64,000 bases of DNA from Centroberyx gerrardi. Lineage: Eukaryota; Chordata; Actinopteri; Beryciformes; Berycidae. Below, in pieces: positions 24,184 through 37,800 of the stretch. The number at the start of each line of letters is the position of its first letter. Position 1 is the stretch's first letter. A model generated the notes under the pieces. That model was given only the letters and a program-made list of their open reading frames with translations. It was not told where the DNA came from and searched no databases. A program made the position numbers and the translations under genes. The stretch spans positions 18,976,980 through 19,040,979 of the forward strand of contig NC_136010.1 in the NCBI RefSeq assembly GCF_048128805.1. The letters run 5' to 3'.

Positions 24184-24223
24184 TCACTGACCAGCAGACT
24201 GGCTAGGCTCCACCTCCTTCTCC

Positions 24224-24258
<35 letters not shown>

Positions 24259-24327
24259 ATCGTCACTGGTCACGGCGAACGCCTGCACTCGTCTCATCTC
24301 CCAGAAGGATTGTGACTTATGGGAATG
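24184..24327 (-). CDS. rap1gap: rap1gap last coding exon (acidic C-terminus)
   Basis: It encodes [20 protein letters not shown], then SDD, 13 consecutive glutamates, [11 protein letters not shown] and TGA. The acidic run is an imperfect GAG/GAA trinucleotide repeat. The start at a cccaaag acceptor is chosen for phase 0; the acceptor before TCACAATCC, four codons further in, is also possible. The human protein I know ends earlier. Confidence 0.75.
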
Positions 24328-27300
24328 CTTTGGGAACCAGAGACTTGCAGTTAAAACTCTCAACACAAGGTCGGTGGCAGAATACAATATTGTCATCAAA
24401 TATTGATGACTGAAAATCATACTTTCTAATGCAATACAATGCCAAAGCTAACTACAGCCACATTATCATATGATACAATAATATACTGGTCTTGGTTTTG
24501 TTTATTCCTCAGTAATATTGAAAAGCATCTTGATGCAGCTATGCTTCATATCACAGAGAGTAGCTGAATATACATTCATACAATCAGCATGTGTTTGGTA
24601 TCCATGTATATGGTTATGAGTCAGTAGTTATTTGGTCTATCTCGCCATAATTCAAGCCCATGAGGACTTTAATTAGGGTACAGAGAAAGGTCTAACCTGA
24701 AGATGGAGATCCAGGATACAACCAGGTGGGTGGGGCTAACAGTTCTGCACATAGAGATGCACAGAGAGCGAGGAAGAACGAGACAGAACAGAACCAAACA
24801 TCAACAACAGCACAGCAGAAGCAGCGCAGCACTACAGCGCAGTACAGCAGTGATCTTACAGTAGCACAACTGCAGTTCAGTGCCAGTTTGTTAACAATCT
24901 GCACTTTTAAATACAACATAAACAGCATCACACCAGCGTTCACTGTGCTTTTAGAGGAGAACTCATGCAGAACAGCCAGTGTTTTAAAGGTGATTAAGAG
25001 GTAGCTGATCATTAGGAGAGATCAGATTTCAGTGTAGGTCAGGATGGGCTTGACTCACCGATGAGGACTGATGATCGTGTGGCCGCTCCAGTTTGATACG
25101 GATGTCTGTCCCTTTCCCTCCTTCAGGTTTACCAGGCCCTGCAGGATGAGCCCACACTGTGTTCAGTCAATCATCTATGCACTAGACTTACAAATGTAGA
25201 ATTACCTAGAACATTGAAACTTGACTGCTAAGTGTGGCGAGGATCTTGTAAGCGAAGGCTGTGCGGTAGGATGGCAGGAATGACACTAAAGTTTACATTT
25301 CCATTTAACTCTATGGTTATGTTTTTCTACTGAGCCCTATAATGTCCATCTCTGTGCACTACTTTCCTCTGTTTTGCCATCCTAGATTCTACTGCCTCCT
25401 TTCAAAACCCTGCCAGTTCATTACCTGGGGAGCTGCCTCGACTGGTGTTACTGGTGCTGCTCATGCTGTCCTCCAGCCAGGTGCTGTAGGTGAATGAGTC
25501 TCGCTTGTGTGGCGTCTCGGCAGATGACAGACTCTCCTGGGGAACACGCAGGGAGAGGCCATGACAGATAGTGAAATATACATACATACTGCAGGCTGAA
25601 AGACAAATAGACATACATGATACTTAGATACACACAATCTCTTTCTTTTGCTCTCTCACACACGTACGCACTAGGCATGGGACAATAACCGGTATTACTA
25701 TATATCGAGGTAAAAGACAGTTATGACACCGCCACTAATATTTATTATCGTGACCACCGCGATAACCGCAGCTCTCGTCTGTCATCATTGATGTTTAATT
25801 TTCCCCAAAAGGAGAAGCCCTCTAATAAACTGTTATATTCATTTTTGCCTACTGAGTTAAAGTGGATACAGACTATAGCTAACCTTATTTGAGACTCATT
25901 TGACTTCATTTTAGATACTGTTATTTTGATTTTTATTTGCGTTGTTTAAAACTATCCTCACAGTTTCTATAAGACAAACCAGAATTTTATAATTTTGTTA
26001 TTTAAGAAAAAAGTCAGCTGTCTTGTGATTGATAAATTAGTTTTGAAGTAATTGAAGCATATTACGGTACTGTTTTTAAAGTTTTCATCTTTTTGATAAT
26101 TATCGAGACAATATTGTGTATTGAGATAATTTTGGCCAAAATAATCGTACTAGGAAATGTTTACATCGACACAGGCCTAGTAGACACACACACACACACA
26201 CATACAGCGCTCACCATGCCGGTGTCATAGTCCTCTGTGGCCTCTGTCTCGTTCTCCTCCACCACACTGGCGAAGCTGCTAGCGTTGGAGGAGGAGCGGG
26301 AGAGGTCATGACCCTCTGGGATGGACGGGGCCCTGCCACCGAGATAAGAACTACACCCTGGGTTAACCACGCTCCAGCACAGTCACTCTCATGTACAGGA
26401 CACGCTCACTCAACATGCTGCAGTGGCTGAGCGTAACCCAGCGCTTATACAAACATAAGTCTGTGATCCAGTCTATCATACACACCTGTTCTTGGTGGTG
26501 GTGAGCACCTCAGGAGAGCTCTGATTGGATGAGTTGTCAGATTTGGGGTCCTGAGAGGCGTGGCCACTGTCAGGGGTCTTCTGGGTATTTGGAGAACACT
26601 CTCTACTGCTATATGAGACAGGACGTGTAGCATATCAATAACAGCAAATGCAACATTCATATTGTTAAGTCTTTATTTTGGGAGCTTAAATGCAGTACAG
26701 GTATTTCCAACAAGTGAAAAGCAGTAAACTCTGACCCTTAGACACATAATCAATTATAAGGCTCTAGCTACACACACACTGATAGGATATTAGAGATAGA
26801 AAATATGAATATTGTACATGTACACCAAAATGAGTATGAATCCCCAAGGCCCGCACTGAGATGGGCAAGAAATCCTTTATGGTGTCGGCCCCTATTACCT
26901 GGAACAGGCTGCAAAATAATATAAAAATTAAGACTCTCATCCCAATGAAAGAGTTTAAGGCCTTTGTGAGAGATATGGTATCCAGGTCAATTGTCTTTTA
27001 TAAAGTTTACTTGCTCCGTTACTATTTCTCATTTGCTGCTGTCTTGGTCAGGTCTCCCTCACAAAAGAGATTCTGAATCTCAAGTGGACTTGCTTAAATA
27101 AAGGTTAAATAAATCAAATAAAAATACAGCAATACTCTGCTGCATCTCACCTCTTCTCCTGGACTTCCTGAATGTTTTCAATGCCGATGGCGCTGCTTCG
27201 CCTGGAGCTGAAGGGACCAGACTTCTTCCTGGTCGGGCTTTTCCCCGGGATGATCAAAGACTGCCAGGGACAGACGACAGACAGTCAGAGTCAAGATACT

Positions 27301-28473
27301 TCTAATACCTCTAAAATATCTTTGAGTGATACTGATTTATTTTTCCTGGTGCTTATCAGACTATTTATTTGTTGTTGAGGGGAGTTCATGCTTAATTTGA
27401 GATTTAATTTAAGAATTTATTCATCATTTTATGCCTTTTAAAAACTCAGCGATGGTTTCAGCCATCTTCACGGCAAAAGATATATTCGATCTTATGTCGC
27501 GTTGAATTATCGAGCTGAAGAGTAACAGTGCTGCCTTGGCGTTGTCGCTCTGATAAGAAAATGTTAAAATATGCACTTAGCAGCTTAATGTCAAGCCCTA
27601 GTGCCAGTCTTTCAGTCAGAGCAGAGCAGAGTAGGAAGGGAGATGAAAGATGGATTCTAGGGCTGCGGGGCTTACCACTAAAATGTGCTTTCTCAGCGAG
27701 TGCTTTGTTCATTCAATCTCCCTTTTTAAGCTCTCAAAATAAGGACTTGAAAAAGGCTTTTATGTAATGTGGCTTCAAAGAGCAGGAGGAGAATTTTTAT
27801 TTTTTTATTTTTCTGCAAGGGGGGACATTAAATCATTAATATTCATCATTTTTAAACAAATAGAGAATTAGGCATACAGGAATTAAGATACGGAATGGTC
27901 TAAATTAGAAGACACTGAAGGAGGCGAACACATACTGCAGCAAAGCAGATTAGACAGCGAGAATAGAAAGAAGGCAAAGACTATTAGTGGGTTGGGAGCT
28001 AAGTGGTGGCACCTTCAAACACGACTTTAACCGTCTGTATGTGCCTTTACACACAACACAGAGTGGTCTATGGAGAAATTACTAAGAATGCTTCCTAGAT
28101 CACAGTCTCTATGTACAATCCCAATGTTTGGCATTGTCAAAAACAATTGATTGATGTGAAAAAATAAAGGAGAATATCTGCTATTTCTCATAAATGGAGG
28201 TAATATTCTTTATACATGCCGTCTCTAGCTCACAATTTGATGACATATTGAGGTGCTGAAAGGTATAGAGAAAAGTGTTTGGTCATGATGCAGTGGAGCC
28301 ATGCAGAGAAAAAGGGACAAAGAGCAAGAGCGAGTAGTTAGAGAGTAGTTAGAATTAGACATGAACCTCTTCTACTGTTCCTATCCCTATGGCACTGCCT
28401 CGACGTCCATATTTACTGGGACTTTTGCCTGGGACAAGCAATGACTGAGTCACACAGGGAGGAGAGAGAGAGG

Positions 28474-28512
<39 letters not shown>

Positions 28513-31500
28513 TGACGATGAGAGAGGACAAGAGGAAGAGAGGAGGATAAGGGGGGAAGAGAAAATATAGAACACCATGAGATTCCATGCAGCAAGTTAT
28601 GTTGTTAAAAACAAAATACAAGGCACGTGTTAGCTGGGGGATACAATGCATGTTAAAGAAAGAGGGACACTTTGGCACCATGGGTGCAACGCAGGCGACT
28701 GAATGGGAGAGATACATGATGAGACTGTTCAGAGAGCCATATGCCTGTGAGAAAGAGGATGGAGAAGAGCAAAAAAACAGCAGAGGAGGACATAATGTTA
28801 TACATTAGGTTTAGATCGCACAGCAAGACCGGGTTATGGGCAAAAATAGCAAGCTTCAGTTATTTCCACATACAGGTTGGTTAATAATTATGGTTAGTCA
28901 TTTTTGAATGGGAAGTTTAAAATATCCTGTTTATTTTTGATTTAGAAATATGAGCGTCCTGAGCTGTGTCAATTGACAATATACACATGACTAAAAATCC
29001 TGTGAATTGCCTAAGACAAAGAAAATCAAGATCATTTCATAAAGGTCAAAATTCATACAGATACTGAATTTCATTCAAAATGTTAGACAAAACCGTACCA
29101 TCTCCCAGAACCCCCAAAATACTTACCATGCATAAACATTTGTTATCAGAGACTATTAATTGCAAGCAAGCATATTGTCGCTGTCGGGTGAAAACCTTGT
29201 AACTCCAATTTTGATGATTTTCATGTTTTAACTTCAACTGAAGGATTACATGCTCCTCTATGACTGAGAAAATTCTACAGCCCCGGATTCATGGAACCTT
29301 TTGCACCCAGTAAAGAAATGAAATAAAAATTTGATCACAAAAAAACGAAAACCTTTTCAGAACAAATTAGATAAACTCAAAAACGCATGGTGGTCAAACT
29401 AAAACCAAGGTTGTTTTTATTTTTTTTATTTTGGAGATACCAGGTTTTCACCTGACAATCATAATCACTGCAAAAAATATTGTGTAAACACTGCAGTCAA
29501 GCACAAGTTTCAATTGGCATGCACACACATACACACAAACATGCACGCGCACACACATACACACACACACAGTCAGTCCAGTCCACATTCATTAGAATTC
29601 AAGTGCGTATTTATGATCAATGCAGATGCATGGGGACTGAAATAATGAGAACTGTAGTAGAACAAGAGTCAATATTAGAAGCAGCTTCACACCCAGGTAA
29701 GAAACTCTCCTCAACTCCTACAAATGTTCAAGTCAATGCAAGGGCTGTGAGTGTCCAGTCGCTCCATCTCGTGGTGGCAGACGGTGTGAGAGCCTAAGTT
29801 AAAGGCCAAGGCGTAAATGCTCCGCTCGATTGAGTGTGCAGTCCTGCTCTGTGAGAAGTTAGTGCAGTAAGCAGGCATGTGAGGAGGGTGGGGGGGGGGG
29901 GAGTACTGTACTAGATTGGCTGGGAGTTATGAGGGAGGCAGAGGGAGCGAGACCCGTCCCACTCGAGACCAGAGGAGTGGCACTGTACTTACTATCCCTG
30001 GGAATTTGGGGCTCTCTGCGGGGTTGTGGTTAAAGCTGCCGCTGAGACTAGTGGAGACTGTGTGTGGCTTCTTGAAAGTGAGACCCATGGCGTCCATAGA
30101 CTGGCTTCTGCTGCGGATCACCCGCTACAGAGAGAGACGAGGAGGAGGAGATACATTGAGATGGCGCTGACCCACGTGACCCCTCACCGCCGCTGTATAG
30201 CGCCACAGGCCGGGAGGGGCCGCAGGGGCTAGTCCTGAACACGGGCCTAACACTAATCCTGACAGACAAGGTAGAGGCAGAGAGGCACTGCTAAGCTTTA
30301 GCGCCCAGAGGGAGACTCAGATGAGTCAATATGTTTGAGTAGGTGGCAGAAGAAGAGAAGGGAGTAGAAGGGCCAAGTGGCTTACAGATGTCTGCCCACA
30401 CCGACTTTAAACACAGCAAGGAGAAGTTGAAAGCCCAATGCACCTCTTTGCAGATATGGATTATAGAGGGGAGAGGCAGAGACATCTGATGGTGAGAGAA
30501 ATCTTATCCATTCCCTTTAATATGACTAGACTGACATATGAAGATGAAAGAATGATACACAAACGTGGCTGCAGTAACTCAACAGTGGGGGGCATGCAGA
30601 GACTACAACAGCACGACACAGCACAGCAGCGTGGGGAAGAGAAGCCGGTGAGCCAGGAGCGGTTTATGCCCGCAGGACAGAGCAGCAGAGCCTCTCCTCA
30701 TACAGCTTGATAGAGATTGATACAGCCCTTACAGCCGGTAGCTTGCATACACACAAGGGCAATCCTGAACGACTGCCAGAGAAAAGACACCCTCCTTCAC
30801 ACCCAGAGAGGAAACAACAGACAGCTGGCAGAAAGCTGGAAACTGGAACTAGATGACAGATACGTCTTTCAATCATATAATAACACATTGCCCAGGTTTT
30901 ACACCTGTGTAGTAACACTGATCTTTTTAGTCTTACAATGTCAGTTGATTGAAATAACACTGAGTTTCAATTAACACTGACACCATAAGTCACCATAATG
31001 TAAATAATAGTGTTCTGTATGCATAAAAAACATAAAAAAACATAAAGTAACGCTTTATTTTCCTGGTCCACAATTACACAATGTACAACTGTTAATTTCT
31101 TAGGAAGTTTTAAGAACCATGAAATTATGTAGTGGTTATATAAAAAATGTAAGCAGTCTGGTGGAGTCAATAAAAGAAAAAAACATTTCCTGGAAAGAAC
31201 TGCAACTATAAACTATTTATTGGAAAAATAATAGACAGAGGTCAATTATCAGATGTCATTTTTCATTTAATTATATAGTTATTTGTTGAATTCTTAATTA
31301 ATTTTAGTTGATTACTAGTTTTCTATATAACTATTACATAATCATGGTTCTGTCTTGGAAACAAAAGAAGAAATTGGAGGTACTTACCAACTACCAACTA
31401 CCAACTACCATTGAACTCTTTCTGTATTTTCCCAATAATTAGTACATAATTTCATGGTTCTTTCCAGGAAACTTCCTAAGAAATTAACAGTTCCTTTCCT

Positions 31501-31851
31501 AGGATATTGCGGACACGGAAAATAAAGCATTACCAAACATAAAATATTCTAACATAAGTAAAATAAAACATTTAAATCTATACAATGGATCAGTGTTTAG
31601 CTTGCCAAGCCCTCATCTTTCAGTTTCAGTTTTTTTCCCTAGTGACACAGAAGGTTTAGTGAAGCCTTCGGTCTGAAGCCCCGGCCTCTGCTCCTGCCTG
31701 TCCAGTTACCTTGAAGGACTCAAAGAAGCCCCCTCCTCCTCCACTCCCGTTCTCTAGTTTGTCATCCTCTCCTCCAACGCCCATCATGGCCTGGCTGTTC
31801 ACATGGAGCTCCTCATACAGCGTCTCCAGCAAGGCCGATCGCGTCCGCTCC

Positions 31852-31890
<39 letters not shown>

Positions 31891-34800
31891 GAGTGAGTTG
31901 AAACAAAGTAAAGCAAAGGGTATTCTGTATGATTCTAGCCAGAGATGCATAAACATCAAAGATTGTTTTAATTGATTTTCAATAACTCACCTCCAATTTG
32001 GCAAATTTCTCAGCCTTGTAGCAGGCATACTCAGCATTGATGAGCTTAGTGAAGAGGAATTCATGGAATTCAGGACCCTGGAGAGAAGGTAGCAAAGAGA
32101 AGGAGCTTGAGTCATGTGTGAAACAAAAAGATGACTAAGAAGAGGAAAGAGTACTGGCTGAAGGATGCAGTAGTTTAAGTCTAACAGTTCTTCCACTTAC
32201 TTTTCTAAAGATAGGGGGGTTTGGGAGGGCCGGGCCAAAGAAAGGTACATCGTCCCGTGCCGTCACTGACACCTAAGAATTGACATAAAGTGTAATCAGT
32301 GGTTATGTATTTACAGAAAGCAAAGTCAGCCTATAGTGAGGGCAATAGCTCACCTTGTAGAGAACACTGTCAGAACAGGCGTTGACCACCTGGACGACCA
32401 CATAGGCGTGGAGGAAGTTGGAGGCGATCATGTCCGGTACGAAGGGAGTATTTTCCTCTTGGAACACAATGGCCACAATATCGTTCCCTATGTGCCGCTT
32501 TCTCTGCAACTGCAACACAAGAGTCACACAGCAACGAATCATAAACAACATCATTTACACTTGCATGAATGAATAAATTGGGCCTCTCTCAGGGGGAGAC
32601 ATTGGAGATTTTTAAGACATGCTAATACCAAGTATTATATGCTGTTAGTATGAATGTTATCAGGGAATCTGCAGGTTTCAGAAAGAAAAGACATTTTAAT
32701 TCTATTTTGACTGACGCATAGCACAAAATGACCGTAATATATCTGTTTTATACTCAAAAATGACAAAGCAGTATTATTATTACAGTATTTTGCATCCTGA
32801 TTATTACATCTTCACTAGACCTTTCTGTTGGATCTCTGCTCTAATTAGGTAGCTTACCAGTCTCTATTGTGAAAATAAGACTATTGTTTATGTCAATTAC
32901 TGGCGACTGTAATTCAAGGGGACATGAGAGGTTTAGGGCTGTGCCAGAGACACGTCGATGTTGTTGCAGTTCCTACTGGTTGCTGATAGAGGTCGATAGA
33001 AGTCAAAGATTACTTCATGCCCCTTTATGACCAATTTAAAACCCAAAATAAAGAAACAAAGCTAGCAAAACCATCATATTTCCGATTGAACAGAGCTAAT
33101 GAGAGTTTGGAAACTATTAATGGGCAGTATGAGAAAAAGTACACCCTGATTTGTATTAATCTAAGAGTGGTGCATGTAGTGCAAAGAACCCTGCCACTGC
33201 ATGGTTAAATAACTGGATAATAACTGTATTTAGGACATTTTAATGCGTTTTAAGGCCTAAAATTCATTTTATGACTTTTTCAGACTTTATTGGTTTATAC
33301 AGCTGCTGAGTGTCCCCAATGCCGCTGTGACTCTCTGAGTTGTGTGCATGCTTTCTTCCTCTCTCTCCTCACCCTCCTCTCTCCCCTCTCCGAGTCTCGT
33401 TGCTGAACCATGTGAACCACCACCAGGGAGTGCTGCTTCCCCTCATGACAGCCTGAGCGAGCACTGATTGGCCCAAACGCTCGCAGGAGACAATGCGTTA
33501 CACCCACTGCTGCCGGGGACTCTGATTACACATTGTCTGTGTTTGCGCGCAGCATGATAAGAAATGGCGTGCTGTGTGTTCGTCCTGATAAAGCAGCGTT
33601 TGTGTGTCTGTGTGAGAGAGAGTGGGAAGGGGACCCAGATGTGTGATGTGTGGGCTAAGGTACTCTATCTCAGCTTTAAATGTATGTAAAGAAGGGCTGC
33701 TGCTTATGAATACAAACAGAAAAGTATACATTGAATACGCTTTATGGTTTACTGGTGTTGATTGCAACTATATCACTGTCATATGGCATCATTATTGAGA
33801 TACATACAGAATCTGGTGCTACAATACCCAGGGGAACTTGTCTGACTGCTTACTGTATGCCATGGAAGGTGTGGTATTCTGGTATTGTATTACAGTACCT
33901 GTTGGGTGTCCCCCTCTGTGTAAGGCAGCTTTGTCGACACATGGAACATGACCTCTTTGTTGCGGTAGTTGCTGTAGACAGACTCAGTGCCAGTCTGTCC
34001 ATGAGTCACATCTAACCCGCCACGGAAACTGCAAGCACAGACAACCATGTCCAACAGGATATTCTCCACCATCACTGCAGCAGCATTACCATTATTCCTG
34101 CAGCTAGCTGGGTGTAATGAGAATTATAGTGGGTGTGTTGCTGTGCAGTGTGCGGTACAGTATGTTTAGTACATTCTGACCATGATGAGGTCCTTACCCT
34201 TTAAAGTCGTGGAGCTCAATTTTCTCACCGAGAAACTCCAGGAATTCTACAAAGGCAGGACTCTCTTCGCTGTTGCCAAACAGCTCTTCCTCTGATGTCT
34301 GCAACAATAAAAGGACTCATAAACATCAAGGCTTGGAGAAAATATTGATTCCAGCAGGTACGACTGAAAAAAGGCTGAGGCTGGGTAAGAGATTGGTTTG
34401 TACGGTCGACTGTGTACTGTATGTAGTTTGTGTTCTAAGAAGTCAATATGTGAGAGTGTCAAATAATAATGTCTCTATCTCTGGATTACAAATAAACAAG
34501 CAGTAAGGACAACTTCTGACAAGGAATGTGAACAAGATTGCAAGAGGCAAGATTTGCATACTGCATAGAGTGGGCACATTACCCACAGCAATAACCGACT
34601 ACCAGCCCGACTGGGTGAATAGAAACATATGGTATTTTATGGTCATAATGTGTCTTTTTACTGCAACAGTTCAGTAGGGTCAATAACAGCTCACAGTAAA
34701 ATAAATAAATTGTACAGTAGGTAGGGCTGCACAATTAATCGTATATTAATCGCGATGTCGATATTGGCTTCCACAATTAATTGATTGTGGCCAGGGGCGA

Positions 34801-37800
34801 TTATTCACGCTGGGTTTAGCTTGCTCTGGTGTAGGGCTGCAACGATTAGTCAACTAAAGTCTCAAGTACTTCAATTACTTGAATTTTGACCCAGTTTGCC
34901 GCTGACCTTTCAAAGCGCGTATAAACTCTTCCATTAGCTTGGATCCAAGTGTAGTATACAATGAAGCACGGGTTACGGGGTAAAATATTTCCTTTTTAAT
35001 CTCCAACCAGAGACGCAGTACACAGGCGAACGTACTACTTCCTTATTTACACAAATTCTCCCGCGGGTCCTTATGGGAAACTTCAAAATAAAAGCCCACA
35101 AACACCCAAATAGACTTCTTACAAAATAAGTGTCTTAGAATACAAATGCCCAAAAACTAAGGCTACAGAGGTGATGGTCCCGGAAAAAAAACAACGGACC
35201 CGGTGCACCGGAATCACAGGTTCAAAGATTTGTACATTTGAATGTTTTTTTATTTATAGGTTTATAAAATACATTATGAATGAGAAGGCATTTCGGTTAA
35301 CTTAAAATGCTCAAGTGCAATAAAACAAAATGGATGAATAATCGTGATAAATAATCGTGATCACAATATAGAGCAAAATAATCGTGATTATCATTTTAGC
35401 CATAATCGTGCAGCCCTAACAGTAGGTGTGTGTTTGACACTCTTGTCAATGGCTGCATTTGCATATGAGAAGACAGAGGTGGCTTTAAGGCCCTGACACA
35501 CCAGGCCGACGGTCGGCCGTCGGGCAATGTCGGGCCGCCGGTAAGCGTCGGTGTCCCTAGTTTTTGCGGTGTGTCCCGCACCGTCGGCACTAGTCGGACC
35601 CTGTCGGCGTCTTTTCGGCCGATTGAGCATGTTGAATCGGCGTCGGAGCCGTCGGTGAGAGAGATCACTCTGATTGGTAGTTCGTGTTTTGCCTCTGGAT
35701 GATTGGACTGATAAATTCCTTCAACATGTGGAACTGAACAGGAAAGAGCCGAGCGAAATTTTTAAAATCGGAGGTTTCATTTATCTCCAGCTCTCGACAC
35801 GGGTTCGGGAAAGCCCCTTGAGCCTGTCGCTGGAGTAACGTTATTCATGATTTCACCCATTTAGTGCGGTTTCTCCTTATTTTTCGCCTCCGCCTCTTCC
35901 TTTCTTCTTCGACAACCAAAAGACCAAGGGCTGACAACGCCAGTGCCATTTGCAACTTCTTATCAGACATAAGGTATGGAGAGTTATTTCCCCTCACGCA
36001 GGCGCAGAACGTACGTGCTAGTTGGCCGTCGGCTGTAGTCTTTGCGGTGTGTTCAAGTGCAACTTTTTGGACCAGACGCAGGCGACGTGAGGCGACGCAA
36101 CAGTCGGCCTTCATCGCCGCTGGTTCTTTGAAGTCGGTTTGGTGTGTCAGGGCCTTTAGAAAAAAGCTTGTGTGTGAGTGTTGATGATCAGCTGTGATTG
36201 TCAGTTGATCATCTATTGTCACCAATTGGAGTGGTGTTGTGAACACAAAAGCCTGCCTACATGCAGAGCACATAGACACAAACCCTGAGAAGGAGCTCCC
36301 ACTGCCCATTGAGTGATTCTGTTTTGTTTCCCTTATGCAGGATGCCTATTTGCCTAGCATGCCTTTCTCCACTTAGTGCTCCTCCTGGATAGAAATGTCT
36401 TCCTGAGGGATGAGCAGAGGGCCCTCGATGCCCTGGTGTTGTGGCCCTCGGCTCATTCATAATGTAATCCAACTCCTTCCGGCTCTAAGAGATCGAGGAT
36501 GCAGAACTCCACACACTGAGGTCTCCACTCACAAAGGTACGAGGGCCCTCAACTTAGCATTCAACAGCTCTTCTGCTCCCACACAGTAAACAACAGGGTC
36601 GTGATTGTCATAGAAAATTAGAGGGAATACTGAAGAGAGCCAAACTGACTGGATTGGACTGGACTGAAACCCGTTATTAAGGCCGAGGAGCACTGAATAC
36701 AATCAATTTCCTTATGGAAATCACTAATGATGGTGTATAGTATATGCTCATTTGTTTGTCTTGCACTGCATATAATGAATAGAAGAAGGATAATGGTTCC
36801 ACCTCTATAGCTGCATCTCTAAACGATTGAAAATCCCATCCTCTGTTTTAACCTACATCCAGGCACTACAGCTCACCTGTCCAAATTTTTGATAGATGAC
36901 CCCATACTTGAAATTGTTGCTTATCACATGCTCATCGAAGGTGACAATAAGTCTTGAAGCCTGTAAAGAAATTACAGATATAACAGGAAATATGAAATCA
37001 TTAGATTTGTAATAGATATATGGGACCAAGGATTATATATAAGTAAAGCATTTTAAGACCAAACAAAGTTGAGTCTTACTTTTGGATAGAGGACAGGGAA
37101 AAAGCGATCCACATTGACCTCTTCACAGACAAGCTTGGAATCAAAAAGAACAAGAAAATATTCGTATGTTTTCTAAAAGAAAGCACAGACATTGCCAAAA
37201 CAGACAAATGATAAAATAACACACAATTCGACAAAGCACTGTTGTGTTCTGTGCAAAATGGATACATACTCATATATTTCACGGCTCTGCATGATCGCTT
37301 ATGCGCCAGCAGTAAAAACAAACCCTTTGACTTGTCTCACCTTTGCCATTTGGACCACATTGGGGAACTCTGTCAGACAGGAGATGGGGATCACATCATG
37401 GTAGGTTTTCAGCTTGGTCCTGGTGCAAAAACAACACAATCAGTTTGGTCTCAAGGCCAAATAATGTGATGCAACATTTCTTAGAACCCATCACATGGGA
37501 AAGAGATCATCCGGTATGGATCATCGTCAAACTTCCCCACCCTCTCCTCTCTTCTCCCTCCCTCCCTCCCTCCCTCCCTCCCTCCATCCCCACCCACATG
37601 CTGGCCTAAATAGTCCATCTGTTACCCTGCTGAGGAAATGACTGTGCTGTTGACACTCTCGCTAGCTTTATGACTCTTACGATAAGACTACTGCCGGCAG
37701 GATGTGATTATCCGGTCAATAGAGAGGGTTGCATGAACAAAAAAATGAGTGGATTATTATTATTTTATCTATTTATCTATTATCTATTTCCCATTGACCA

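Noticed and set aside
35845..36309. 154-residue minus-strand open frame
   Set aside because: It overlaps the right half of the Harbinger-type element and its flank; no transposase or other motif.
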